64,000 nt of DNA from CAZGUH01 sp964529005 (GCA_964529005.1 CAZGUH010000015.1:1-64000), one strand, 5' to 3'. Positions 17,701-24,977 are shown, counted from the first letter of the stretch. Translations and numbers: made by a program. Notes: a model not told the origin generated them from the letters alone.

Positions 17701-18272
17701 GGCGAGAAGGGCTCGCGGTTCGTCTCGTCGATCGAGGGTCGACGAACGGCACGCACGTGCCCGGCGCGTCGAACAGCACGTGGGCGCGTCTGTCGCCGGA
17801 CGAGCCGGTGACGCTCCAACCCGGCGACCGCGGCGCGATCGGCAACCGCACGTTCGTCTACGAGCGAGCCGGCACGCGTCCCGCAGCGGACGCCGTGGCG
17901 CATCGCTCGGCCGAGACCGTCGCCGTGGGTCGCGTCGCAGGAGACCTCACCGGCGCGAACGGCGAGGTCTATCGACTCGACCGCGCGTACGTCGTCGGGC
18001 GAGATCCCACCTCGCACCCGTCGGTGCAGCGTGGCGAGGCGATGCCGATCGTCATCCTCGGTGACCCGCACGTCTCCCGTGTGCACGCCCGCATCTCCGT
18101 GGTCGCCGGGAAGGCGTACGTCAGCGACGCCGGCACCGCGGCGGGAACGTTCGTGTCACCGACGGGCGACGGCGAGTGGACGCGCGTCGGTCCGAACCCG
18201 TGCGAGCTGCTTCCCGGCTGGACCCTGCGCATCGGCGACCATCCCTTCGCGTTCCGCGCCGACGGGAGCTGA
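14772..18272 (+). CDS. MMPL/RND-type transporter fused to an unknown domain and two FHA domains
   Basis: The protein has 1166 residues. Residues 1 to about 705 are a full MMPL permease: 11-12 transmembrane helices in two halves with large extracytoplasmic loops, and paired family motifs such as FGATTDYCLLLVSRYAEDV and ALGVDYNIFVMDRIREE (the proton-relay Asp-Tyr pairs). MMPL proteins export lipids and glycolipids by proton motive force. Normal MMPLs stop near 700-750 residues. This one continues without a stop into the N-terminal domain also found in the FHA protein at 4732-5919 (about 715-890), a Pro/Ser linker, FHA 1 (YVVGREPAIDP, SRVHAEI, GSTNGTHV) and FHA 2 (YVVGRDPTSHP, SRVHARI). The cytosolic C-terminus could therefore dock phosphorylated partners. 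Internal ATG 16908 has no ribosome-binding site, which argues for one polypeptide. Confidence 0.88.
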   Translation: MNALAALVTGRRSRWAVIGFWVVLAAVAMPLSMKLPDVTKDSLADFIPADSQSRQLGEIRDSRFEGGNQSIVVLVYQREGGLLPSDETAIVDQARQAFSVERASPGLVPFGPGASPELVSAVGDTAIVVFPVDQMEQREARHVIEALRAITAQSPDGLDAYVTGMSALEIDNTIAREESELALFGVTVALVLILLIAVYRSPIVALAPLFAVGLAYVVVGGVLYLLAKAGMAVTGPSQQLLLVLMFGATTDYCLLLVSRYAEDVRHTEHAPAAMRTAVRRVAPSVIASAATTILALLSLVLASVGLVSGLGPVNAVGLGIGLVAALTLLPAIISVLGRRGFWPKQARVAFVGDAPEAASARDSAWRRVGSWVMARPLRALLIVLLLFVIGALGLTQLTTSGNIRADIKRDTDATLGFDVVADRFPVGVLGPAMVLIERADGQVTEADVAAATARLATIPDIGLITPPMGAATDGSAVIFNVIFPDEPFGNPAIERVGEMREALADLGGGLRGIVGGAAGEAADYRIGIDDDFRTLIPIVLGVVFIVMIALLRSVVSPLYILLSTLASFFSILGISVLIGRAVFGDSDFNSVYPVFSFVFLVALGVDYNIFVMDRIREETVFHGTREGTLRALVATGPVITSAGLILAGTFAALVTVPTRPLQMLGLTVALGVLLDTFVVRALFIPAMISLLGDRNWWPSRPARHAAEPPSRPMTSRLHAVPVSSRAFHSVELGSGSGAVAVVGDIALFVPDGSAADDLVDLARDAVATASPAGRMFARRIASALAADDSNRIPAFGAVARDDNGLAVLLYGNVDASFVDAGGAPQHLSGAQSMTWLDRLLPPDVGAVLIAPLGITPTGASAATLESGVVPGGWLRVVPGARAAGPPGAGLASSPGAPPPSPSPLPSPPRAASAAPAVAPQQALGTLVFDDGTRLDIDADYVVGREPAIDPRVTDGSARPFVLDDPAGTVSRVHAEIRREGLAVRLVDRGSTNGTHVPGASNSTWARLSPDEPVTLQPGDRGAIGNRTFVYERAGTRPAADAVAHRSAETVAVGRVAGDLTGANGEVYRLDRAYVVGRDPTSHPSVQRGEAMPIVILGDPHVSRVHARISVVAGKAYVSDAGTAAGTFVSPTGDGEWTRVGPNPCELLPGWTLRIGDHPFAFRADGS

Positions 18273-18291
18273 CGATCGCCCGCGCGGGGTT

Positions 18292-18322
18292 GGCATCCGC
18301 GGATGCCGCCAGCACCTATCGT
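18292..18322 (+). promoter_or_regulatory. 16-base palindrome and TATCGT -10 ahead of the membrane-protein gene
   Basis: A perfect palindrome, GGCATCCGCGGATGCC (18292-18307), sits 20 bases after the MMPL-FHA stop. TATCGT (18317-18322) lies 8 bases before GTG 18331. The palindrome would cover the -35 region, so it may be a repressor operator. It is too short and lacks a T-run to be a good terminator. Confidence 0.4.
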
Positions 18323-18330
18323 GTGTCGCG

Positions 18331-19494
18331 GTGGAGGCGACGTTGAAGCGAGTGGGGCGTGTCGAGATCGCCTGGGGGGCGACCGACCGGCCGGTGGCGC
18401 GCTGGGGAGAGGACGTCGTCAGCGTCCTGATCAGCATCGTGGGCGTGGCCGGCATGTATTGGGATGCGTGGCGCCACAACACCGAGGCGATCGAGGACGA
18501 CAACTTCTGGAGCGCGCCGCACATCGCGCTGTACGCGGCGCTGACCATTCTGGCGCTGTGGATCGGCGGGATCATCCTCCGGCGTCAACCGCGTACCAGA
18601 GTGGATCTGTCGGCCATCCCGCGCGGCTACGGCATCGGTGTCGTCGGCCTCGCGCTCGCCAGCGTCGGCGGCGTCGGCGACTTCATCTGGCACGCCGCGT
18701 TCGGGTTCGAGGATCAGGCCAACGCGTTCTGGAGCCCGCCGCATCAGCTGCTGTTCTACGGCGCGGTGCTGCTCACGTCGGCGCCGCTGATCTCGTCGTG
18801 GCACCGCGGTGGCGGCCGACTCGACGCGCGCGCGGCCGTGCCGGTCGTGCTGGCCACCGCGGCGATGATGGGCGCTGCGACGTACGCGGTGATGCACATC
18901 TCGCCGCTGTGGAACAACGTCGCGCTGACCGACGACTTCCAGGCCGGCCTCGCTCAGTTCAACGACGCGTACCCGTCGGGCACCGATCTGCCGCCCGGTC
19001 AGGTGGGCCTCGACACCGCGGTGCGCACGTTCGGCGGCGAGAGCTTTCCCTACTACTTCTACAGCCTGAACAAGTCGGTCGCCTCGATCTTCCTGCTGTC
19101 ACTGACGCTCGCTGCGCCGGTGTTGCTGCTGGTGCGCAGGTGGCGGCCGCCGCCGGGCGCCATCGCGGCGATCTTCGGGCTGTACGGAGTCGTCTACGCG
19201 ATCCCCACCGAGTTCCGTGACGTCGAGTACGTGATCGCGCTCGTGGTCGCCGGGCTGTTGGTCGACGGTGTCATCGCCTGGCTCCGGCCGGAGGAGCCGG
19301 ACCGCCCGTGGCAGTTCCGCGCGCTCGGCGCCGCCGTGCCGCTGCTGTCGATCTCCAGCTATCTGGTCGCTGTGCAGCTCGGCGCCGGCCTGGCGTGGAG
19401 CGTCTCCGTGTGGCTCGGCGTGCTCGTCACGTCGACGATGCTCGGGCTGGCGCTGGCGTCGCTGATGGCGCCACCGCGCATCACGACCGCATGA
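18331..19494 (+). CDS. Polytopic membrane protein of unknown function with paired FWS-x-PH motifs
   Basis: The 387-residue protein has about eight or nine hydrophobic helices and little soluble sequence. Two internal segments resemble each other: NFWSAPHIALYAALTILALW and NAFWSPPHQLLFYGAVLLTS, each preceded by a short Trp/Asp-containing stretch, so the N-terminal half may derive from duplication of a helix pair. The histidines lie at membrane edges and could bind a metal or heme, but this is not shown. Start GTG 18331 is chosen for the TATCGT hexamer 8 bases upstream; GTG 18352 is an alternative. Its stop overlaps the start of the SCP2 gene (ATGA), so the pair is co-translated and may act on membrane lipids. 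Confidence 0.7.
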   Translation: MEATLKRVGRVEIAWGATDRPVARWGEDVVSVLISIVGVAGMYWDAWRHNTEAIEDDNFWSAPHIALYAALTILALWIGGIILRRQPRTRVDLSAIPRGYGIGVVGLALASVGGVGDFIWHAAFGFEDQANAFWSPPHQLLFYGAVLLTSAPLISSWHRGGGRLDARAAVPVVLATAAMMGAATYAVMHISPLWNNVALTDDFQAGLAQFNDAYPSGTDLPPGQVGLDTAVRTFGGESFPYYFYSLNKSVASIFLLSLTLAAPVLLLVRRWRPPPGAIAAIFGLYGVVYAIPTEFRDVEYVIALVVAGLLVDGVIAWLRPEEPDRPWQFRALGAAVPLLSISSYLVAVQLGAGLAWSVSVWLGVLVTSTMLGLALASLMAPPRITTA

Positions 19495-19895
19495 AGGCGT
19501 CGACGCTCGTGCGCGTCGGCCGGCGCGTGCCGGACCCGTTCGTCCGCCTGGCGACGCGGCGGCCGACGCGCAGAGCGGTCGTCCGCCAGATCTTCACTCG
19601 GATGCCGGACTTGCTGTCCAGCGCAGGGCGCAAGGCGAACGGCATCATCCGCTTCGACGTCGTCGACGACACGTCGGTCGACACGTGGTACGTGACGTTC
19701 GCCGGCGGCCGGTGCGACGTGTCGCGCACCTGTCCTGGCGCGCCGCGGGCCACCATCATCCTGTCGTCGTACGACTTCGTGCGCCTCGCCACGGGGGCCG
19801 ACGCCGTTCGCATGTTCACCGCCGGCAAGTTGCGCCTCTCAGGAGACACCTACTTCGGCGCGTCCGTCGGCGGTCTCTTCGACCTGCCCCGCTGA
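19491..19895 (+). CDS. SCP2 sterol/lipid-binding domain protein
   Basis: The 134-residue protein has the SCP2 pattern: N-terminal amphipathic helices (RAVVRQIFTRMPDLLSSA), strands NGIIRFDVVDDTSVDTWYV and TFAGGRCDVSRTC, a helix with SYDFVRLATGADAVRMFTAG, and the final GKLRLSGDTYFG strand-loop. SCP2 domains hold sterols, fatty acids or acyl-CoAs in a hydrophobic tunnel. ATG 19491 overlaps the membrane-protein stop. Close to the MMPL exporter, GMC oxidase and lipase-like hydrolase, it fits a shared lipid/sterol theme. It converges on the hydrolase gene at 19905 with only 9 bases between the stops, and no terminator is visible there. Confidence 0.88.
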   Translation: MKASTLVRVGRRVPDPFVRLATRRPTRRAVVRQIFTRMPDLLSSAGRKANGIIRFDVVDDTSVDTWYVTFAGGRCDVSRTCPGAPRATIILSSYDFVRLATGADAVRMFTAGKLRLSGDTYFGASVGGLFDLPR

Positions 19896-19904
19896 GGGTC
19901 CAGC

Positions 19905-20819
19905 TCAGCCGGCCGTGCTCTTCGGCCCCAGATGCGTGACGAACCAGTCGCGGCTCGCCGCGCTGGTCTGGGCGAACGCCTCCCTGTACGCCTCGTAGTG
20001 GTTGCCGGGGATCAGCACCAGCTTCTTGGGCTCCAGGGCGCGCTCGTAGAACTCGATCGCGTCGTCGGCGAGCGTGACGAGATCGTTGGCCATCACGATC
20101 ATCTGGAGCGGAGTCGGGCTGACGCGGTCGATGTACATGCCGGCTTCGTACTCGCTCGTCATCTCGGCCGAGCGCAGCGTGAGCTCGTTGCGCCAGGCCG
20201 GCGCGCGTTCGCGATGGGTGGACGTGAAGAAGTCGTACGACTCCTGCTGCGGCAGCACCACGTACGGATCGAGCGACTTCTCCGAGACCATCGGGATCGT
20301 CTGCGGCGGCGCTCCGGCGAACCGGGCCCTGCGGTCCGCGTCGAACGCGGCGCGGATCATCGGCGCCAGGTGGGCGGGGAGGAAGCGGCGGAACTGCCGG
20401 TAGCCGGACACCATCGGGATCAGCGAGACGACACACTTGCAGCGGCGATCGAGGGCCGCGGCGACGATGACGTTGCCGCCGCCGTAGCTCACGCCCCAGA
20501 AGCCGATCCGGTCGTTGTCGACGACGTCGAGCGTCTCGGCATACGTGCACGCGTGGCGGTAGTCGCGGATCTGGGCCCAGGGATCGAGCTCCTGGCGCGG
20601 CTCGCCGTCGCTGGCGCCGAAGCACCGGTTGTCGTAGACGACCGACGCGAAGCCGGCGTCGGCGAACACGCGGGCGAAGTCGTCGAGGTACATCTCCTTC
20701 ACGCACGAGATGCCGTGCGACATGATGATCGTCGGGAACGGCGGCGTGCCCTCGTCCGGCGTGAACAGCCATCCCCGCAGCGTCACGCCCTCGGCGTCGA
20801 ACTCGATGTCGCGCTGCAT
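19905..20819 (-). CDS. Alpha/beta hydrolase (dienelactone-hydrolase/YcjY-like)
   Basis: The 304-residue protein opens with IEFDAEGVTLRGWLFTPDEG, a strand pair typical of the S9/DLH-like hydrolase group, then IIMSHGISCVKEMYLDDFA (oxyanion HG). The nucleophile elbow is GFWGVSYGGGNV (G-x-S-x-G). The acidic residue probably lies in MIVMANDLVT and the catalytic His in LVLIPGNHYEAYRE. Substrates of the group range from lactones to esters and are not predictable here. It follows the SDR gene by 10 bases with no clear ribosome-binding site, so translation probably depends on the SDR transcript. Confidence 0.85.
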   Translation of the reverse strand: MQRDIEFDAEGVTLRGWLFTPDEGTPPFPTIIMSHGISCVKEMYLDDFARVFADAGFASVVYDNRCFGASDGEPRQELDPWAQIRDYRHACTYAETLDVVDNDRIGFWGVSYGGGNVIVAAALDRRCKCVVSLIPMVSGYRQFRRFLPAHLAPMIRAAFDADRRARFAGAPPQTIPMVSEKSLDPYVVLPQQESYDFFTSTHRERAPAWRNELTLRSAEMTSEYEAGMYIDRVSPTPLQMIVMANDLVTLADDAIEFYERALEPKKLVLIPGNHYEAYREAFAQTSAASRDWFVTHLGPKSTAG

Positions 20820-20829
20820 CGCTGCGCGG

Positions 20830-21681
20830 TCAGTCGGCGGACGACGGCGTCGGCGAGGGGAACTGCGTGCGCATGAACGCGTCGAACGCCACGTCGGGCA
20901 ACACCTTGCGCGTGGCCATCAACATCCGCGCCGATGCCGCGACCCGATAGCGCGACCGTCGGGTCTTGATCGCCTTCGAAATCGCCTCGGCGACGTCGTC
21001 GGAATCGCAGGCGAGCCGGGCGGCGGCGCCGTCCTTCCACGCGTGCGTGTACTCGGCGATCGCGTCGTTGTACTCGGCGTACGCGCCGTCACCGTCGACG
21101 TTGGCGCGGCGCTCTGCCGCGCTGTTGCCGAAATCGGTGCGGACCATGCCGGGCTGGATCAGCGAGACCTTCACCCCGAACGGACGGACCTCGTGGCGCA
21201 GCGCGTCGCTGATCGCTTCCAGGGCGTGCTTGGTGGCGCAGTAGCTGCCCATGCCGGGGAAGGTGAAGCGGCCGAGCATCGAGCCGAGGTTGATGATCAG
21301 GCCCGAGCGGCGACGCCGCATGCCCGGCAGCACGAGCTGAGACATGCGGATCGCGCCGAACACGTTGGTCTCGAAGATCCTGCGCACGAGGTCGATCGGC
21401 ACCGTCTCCATCGCGCCGATCTCGTTGATGCCGGCGTTGTTCACCAGCACTCCGACCGCGCCGTGCTCGTCTTCGACCGCCTTCACCGCCGCGGCCGACG
21501 ACGACTCGTCGGTCACGTCGAGCGGGAGCAGCTTGCAGCCCAGCTCGCCGAGATCGGCGATCGTCTCCGGCCGGCGGGCGGTGGCATAGACGGTGTAGCC
21601 CTGCTTGGCGAGCAAGGCGGCGGTTGCGCGCCCGATTCCGGACGAGCAGCCACTGATCAACACGACGTTGTCCGCGGTCAC
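20830..21681 (-). CDS. Short-chain dehydrogenase/reductase (classical SDR)
   Basis: The 283-residue protein has the classical SDR signature: nucleotide motif ISGCSSGIGRATA (TGxxxGxG type), structural NNAG in LVNNAGINEIG, catalytic Ser in LIINLGSMLGRF, and YxxxK in SYCATKHALE, followed by the PG motif in LIQPGMVRTDF. It therefore oxidises or reduces a carbonyl/alcohol with NAD(P)H; the substrate is unknown. GTG 21681 lacks a ribosome-binding site but TATAGT ends 7 bases upstream, so the gene probably starts a leaderless transcript, separate from or additional to the ArsR operon behind it. Confidence 0.92.
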   Translation of the reverse strand: MTADNVVLISGCSSGIGRATAALLAKQGYTVYATARRPETIADLGELGCKLLPLDVTDESSSAAAVKAVEDEHGAVGVLVNNAGINEIGAMETVPIDLVRRIFETNVFGAIRMSQLVLPGMRRRRSGLIINLGSMLGRFTFPGMGSYCATKHALEAISDALRHEVRPFGVKVSLIQPGMVRTDFGNSAAERRANVDGDGAYAEYNDAIAEYTHAWKDGAAARLACDSDDVAEAISKAIKTRRSRYRVAASARMLMATRKVLPDVAFDAFMRTQFPSPTPSSAD

Positions 21682-21688
21682 CGTCGGA

Positions 21689-21694
21689 ACTATA
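21689..21694 (-). promoter_or_regulatory. Leaderless -10 (TATAGT) of the SDR gene
   Basis: Read 21694 to 21689 on the minus strand, TATAGT closely matches TATAAT-type -10 boxes. The 7-base spacing to GTG 21681 puts the likely transcription start on the start codon. It occupies most of the 24-base gap after the SRPBCC gene. Confidence 0.5.
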
Positions 21695-21705
21695 CGTGCT
21701 CTGCC

Positions 21706-22194
21706 TCAGGCAGCGATGAGGGTGTCGATCTGGTTGATCGCCGACGTCGCGCCCTCGACGATCCCCATGTCGAGCACCTTCTGGAGCGCTTCGGCGGAGT
21801 CGTAGGCGCCGACGAACGTGGCCCGGGTCCCGCCCTCGATCGGCTCGAAGGAGTACACGTTCTTCGACACCGGCATGTCGTCGAGCGGGGCGAAGGTGTC
21901 GTCGGCCGCGAAGCCGTCCTCGAAGGCGAAGCTGCGCGGCTCGTCGACCGCGGTGACCCGCCACCAGCCGTAGTACTTCTCGCCCTCCGGCGAGGTCATG
22001 AAGTAGTGCGCTTTGCCGCCGGGCGCGAGCTCGTGCTCGACGAACGTGGCCGGATAGCTGGGCGGCCCGAAGACCCGCTCGAGCTGGCGAGGATCGGCGT
22101 AGACCTGCCAGATGCGCTCCACGGGCGCTGCGAACTCGGCCGTGATGGTGAGCGTGCGGGTATCCAGGTCGTGGTGGACGTCGGTGACGGGCAT
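21706..22194 (-). CDS. SRPBCC/AHSA1-family protein
   Basis: The 162-residue protein is a single START-like helix-grip domain: LTITAEFAAPVERIWQVYAD, then PGGKAHYFMTSPEGEKYYGWWRV, SFAFEDGF, and a long C-terminal helix SAEALQKVLDMGIVEGATSA. AHSA1 proteins bind small hydrophobic ligands and, next to ArsR regulators, are commonly encoded as pairs whose physiological role is unclear. It starts 4 bases after the ArsR stop, with AAGGAG in the end of that gene as ribosome-binding site, so the two are one operon controlled by the palindromic promoter at 22593-22621. Confidence 0.9.
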   Translation of the reverse strand: MPVTDVHHDLDTRTLTITAEFAAPVERIWQVYADPRQLERVFGPPSYPATFVEHELAPGGKAHYFMTSPEGEKYYGWWRVTAVDEPRSFAFEDGFAADDTFAPLDDMPVSKNVYSFEPIEGGTRATFVGAYDSAEALQKVLDMGIVEGATSAINQIDTLIAA

Positions 22195-22198
22195 CGGG

Positions 22199-22585
22199 TT
22201 ACTCCTTGCTCTGTGATGGTCGGGTGGATGGCGTGTCGTCCCCTCGGGGGTCGAGGGCGATGAGCTCGTCGATGCGAGCGATGCGGCCGCGCCACAGGTC
22301 CTCGAGCTCGACGAGCATCGACGCGACCGACCGGACCGCTTCGACCTCGCCGTGGGCCAGCTGCTCGCGGCCCTTGCGCCGCTTGGTCAGCAGACCTGCT
22401 CTCTCCAGCACCGCGACGTGTTTTTGGACCGCGGCGAACGACATGTCGTAGTGCTCGGCGAGCGCCGAGATGGAGCGCTCGCCGACGAGGACGCGCCGAA
22501 GGATGTCGCGACGGGTGCGGTCGGCGAGTGCATGGAACAGAGCATCGGCTCGGTCCTCCTCGTCGGCGCTGGGGGCGGCATCCAC
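22199..22585 (-). CDS. ArsR-family transcriptional repressor
   Basis: The 128-residue protein is one winged helix: FHALADRTRRDILRRVLVGE, then the HTH ISALAEHYDMSFAAVQKHVA, and wing LTKRRKGREQLAHG. The metal-binding ELCVCD motif of ArsR/SmtB sensors is absent, so this belongs to the group paired with SRPBCC proteins, whose signal is unknown. GTG 22585 is proposed as the start: an excellent -10 (TATATT) ends 7 bases upstream, making a leaderless message, and the frame upstream of it lies inside the promoter. The promoter spacer holds a perfect 20-base palindrome, the expected operator, so autorepression is likely. Confidence 0.88.
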   Translation of the reverse strand: MDAAPSADEEDRADALFHALADRTRRDILRRVLVGERSISALAEHYDMSFAAVQKHVAVLERAGLLTKRRKGREQLAHGEVEAVRSVASMLVELEDLWRGRIARIDELIALDPRGDDTPSTRPSQSKE

Positions 22586-22592
22586 ATCCGTC

Positions 22593-22621
22593 AATATACA
22601 ACCGATCGGTTGTATGTCAAC
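22593..22621 (-). promoter_or_regulatory. ArsR-SRPBCC promoter with 20-base palindromic operator
   Basis: On the minus strand a consensus -35 TTGACA (22621-22616) and -10 TATATT (22598-22593) are separated by 16 bases. The spacer and both box edges are covered by the perfect palindrome ATACAACCGATCGGTTGTAT (22596-22615). The start codon GTG 22585 follows the -10 by 7 bases. A repressor bound here would block RNA polymerase directly. This is the best-formed promoter in the window. Confidence 0.8.
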
Positions 22622-22669
22622 GCTCAATTTTCATCCGCCGACGGCGCGGCCGGCCCGCCGCCGCCGAGC

Positions 22670-23320
22670 TCAGCCCGCGAACACCTGGCGCTTGGTGGCG
22701 ATGAAGGCCGCCGGATCGAGGGCGGCGAAGGTGTTGGCTTTCTCGACGGCACGCGTGACGACGTCGTTCTGGTCGACGACCTCGTCGAGGTACCCCCACT
22801 GCGTCGCGACGTCGGGCGAGACGGTCTCGGCGAGAACGGTGGCGCGCAACAGCACGCGCTTGTCGAGCCGCACGGTCGCGTAGTGCTGTGCGAACGCCGG
22901 CATGGGGATGCCGACGGCGACTTCGGTGAGGCCGATGCGCACCGACTCGATCGCCGGCCCGACGCGGTAGTCGGACGCCAGGAGCCAGAGGGCCCCGCCG
23001 GCGAGGGCGTGCCCCGTGACGGCTGCGACGACAGGGACCGGCAGCGCGGAGGTGGCATCGAGGGTGACGCGCAAGCGGTCGATCAACTCGTCGAGGACCG
23101 AGGGGTCGGCCTCCTTGACGACGCGCAGGTCGAGCCCGGCCGAGAAGAACCCGGGTCTGCCGGCGAGGACGACCGCCTTCGACGACGCCGCCGCATCACC
23201 GATCGCTTCCTGGAGAAGGTCGATCGTGGTGAACGACAGGGCATTCGCCTTGCCGTCGTCGAAGGTGACGACGGCGACGTCGTCGATCCGCGTCGTCGTG
23301 ACGGGGCCAGGTTCGGGCAC
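22670..23320 (-). CDS. Enoyl-CoA hydratase/isomerase-family protein
   Basis: The 216-residue protein has the crotonase fold: VAVVTFDDGKANALSFTTID, then the CoA/oxyanion strand GRPGFFSAGLDLRVVKE, and the second oxyanion Gly in HALAGGALWLLASDYRV. The two glutamates of true hydratases are not obvious at their usual positions, and the protein is shorter than the 255-residue norm, so an isomerase, thioesterase-like or other crotonase activity is possible. GTG 23320 is chosen for the GGAGGAGA ribosome-binding site 8 bases upstream; the frame is open to 23359. It is on the same strand as the large secretion operon (next gene 61 bases away) but is functionally unrelated by sequence. Confidence 0.85.
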   Translation of the reverse strand: MPEPGPVTTTRIDDVAVVTFDDGKANALSFTTIDLLQEAIGDAAASSKAVVLAGRPGFFSAGLDLRVVKEADPSVLDELIDRLRVTLDATSALPVPVVAAVTGHALAGGALWLLASDYRVGPAIESVRIGLTEVAVGIPMPAFAQHYATVRLDKRVLLRATVLAETVSPDVATQWGYLDEVVDQNDVVTRAVEKANTFAALDPAAFIATKRQVFAG

Positions 23321-23381
23321 GGCTGTCTCCTCCAGGAAATCGTGGCTCCCCACGATCATCGCAGAGGACGGCCGGCAGATC

Positions 23382-24977
23382 TCAGGTCATGATGACGTCG
23401 ACGACGCTCCAGTCGACGCCGTTCGCCGACCTGCGCAGCACGATCTCCAGGCTCGCGTAGCCGTCGTCGGGATGTGCCAAATAGCAGGTGTGGTACGCAT
23501 CGGATCCGTCGCAGCCGTGGGTTCTCACCGCGTCGTACCGCGCGAAGTCCGCCATCGAAATGGGGTACAGCGGCTCGGGATCGACGATGCGGGCGAAGGC
23601 GTCGGCGTCGCCGGTGCTCCCTGATCGGACCAACGCCAGCGCCGTCGCTTCCGGTGAGCTGGCGTCGTAGTCGGGCTCGGGGACCGCGCTGGACCAGATC
23701 TGCCCGTCGATGATCGCCCATACGTTGCCGTCGCCGTCGACGGCAGCTTCCAGCAGCCGGTCCTCACGATGCTCGCCGACGATGAGTTGGCGCCACGCGC
23801 CGCTCGTCGCGTCGAGGACGAAGAGGTCACCGTCGTCGGAGTTGAACAGCACCGTGCCGTGGCTCAGCGTCGTCGAGTTGAACGTCCCCGTGAAACCGTT
23901 GGGCGCGACGACCTCGCGGAACGTGCTGCCCGTCGCATCGAACAGCACGAGACGATCGGAGTGCGCCGCGACGACGGAGAAGCCGTCGTCGTCACAGTCG
24001 ATCGTGTTCTGCGCCGACGCCAGACGGTCCTCGGTCGCCAGGTGCGCGGGCAGTCCCACCGGCGCCCAGTCGGTCAGATCCGTCGACACCGACACCGTGT
24101 AGCGCGAGAACCCACGGTCGGAGTCGAAGCGCGACGTCAACCACACCGCGGCAGCGTTCGTCGCGCAGACGGTGTCGGTGTACGTCGCCGCGATCGTGCC
24201 GCTGTCGATCCATCGCTGTGTTGCCGCGTCCCAGTACTCGAGCACGTGAGGTCCGCCGCTCGTGCATGCCTCGTGGCGGATCATCGCGAAGCGGCCGCCA
24301 GCAGCTGTCAACCCGGGATCATGGTTGCCGCACTCCGTGTTGGTGGACCATCCCATCGTCCACGTCGCGCCGTCGTCGGACGAATGCGCGGTCTGGATCT
24401 GACCGCCCTTCCTGTTCTCCACCAGGACATAGAGGTGTTCGCTGCCGACGCGTGCGGCGTAGACGCCCGCCGCCGACGAACCCTGGAACGAATCCCAAGG
24501 AGGCGCGAGCTCTGCTGACCGGTCGATGATCGTCGGGCCGCCCTCGGTGACGGTGAGCTCGAGGAACGGCAACGACGACGTGAGACCGCGGGCGATCGCG
24601 AACACCCCGCCGCCGGCGCGCTCGGCGAGGCGGCGCGCGTCGCCGGCTGGAGCGACCGGGCGCAGGACCATCTCTCCGATCGGGCGGCCGCTGCCTCCGC
24701 CGGCCGGAGGCGCAGTGTCGGCCGCAGGTGCAGTGTCGGCCGGTGTCGTGTCGGCGGGCGCCGTGTCGGTGGGTGGCGGCGCCGTCGTGTCGCTCGTCGC
24801 CGTCGTGCCGTTCGATGCGGTCGTGCCGCTCGTCGCGGGCGTGCCGCTCGATGCTGTCGCGCTGGCCGATGCCGTCGTGCCGGCAGTCGGGTCCGCGCCT
24901 CCGCAACCGACGAGGCCGACGGCGACGCCGGACAGCGCGCATGCGAGCAGCCGTCGAGGTGATCGTCGCATGGTCAC
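23382..24977 (-). CDS. Secreted lipoprotein with sialidase/BNR-like beta-propeller
   Basis: The protein has about 531 residues. It begins with a lipoprotein signal (RRLLACALSGVAVGLVGCGG, lipobox L-V-G-C), then a long Thr/Ala/Pro-rich spacer that would cross the cell wall, then repeated propeller strands such as HLYVLVENRKGGQIQTAHSS, DDGATWTMGW (an Asp-box-like S-x-D-x-G-x-T-W), and TSGAWRQLIVGEH. The C-terminal ~100 residues (AFARIVDPEPLYPISMADFA) look like a separate small domain. GTG 24977 overlaps the stop of the WXG100-CHAP gene (GTGA); ATG 24971 is an alternative. As last gene of the type VII operon it may be a surface partner, or immunity protein, for the CHAP effector. Confidence 0.8.
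   Translation of the reverse strand: MTMRRSPRRLLACALSGVAVGLVGCGGADPTAGTTASASATASSGTPATSGTTASNGTTATSDTTAPPPTDTAPADTTPADTAPAADTAPPAGGGSGRPIGEMVLRPVAPAGDARRLAERAGGGVFAIARGLTSSLPFLELTVTEGGPTIIDRSAELAPPWDSFQGSSAAGVYAARVGSEHLYVLVENRKGGQIQTAHSSDDGATWTMGWSTNTECGNHDPGLTAAGGRFAMIRHEACTSGGPHVLEYWDAATQRWIDSGTIAATYTDTVCATNAAAVWLTSRFDSDRGFSRYTVSVSTDLTDWAPVGLPAHLATEDRLASAQNTIDCDDDGFSVVAAHSDRLVLFDATGSTFREVVAPNGFTGTFNSTTLSHGTVLFNSDDGDLFVLDATSGAWRQLIVGEHREDRLLEAAVDGDGNVWAIIDGQIWSSAVPEPDYDASSPEATALALVRSGSTGDADAFARIVDPEPLYPISMADFARYDAVRTHGCDGSDAYHTCYLAHPDDGYASLEIVLRRSANGVDWSVVDVIMT

Noticed and set aside
14721..18086. Open frame of 1121 codons on the minus strand across the MMPL-FHA gene
   Set aside because: Its translation is an Arg/Asp/Gly/His-rich low-complexity string without any domain, as expected from the complement of a G+C-rich gene. 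The plus-strand frame has clear membrane helices and FHA motifs.
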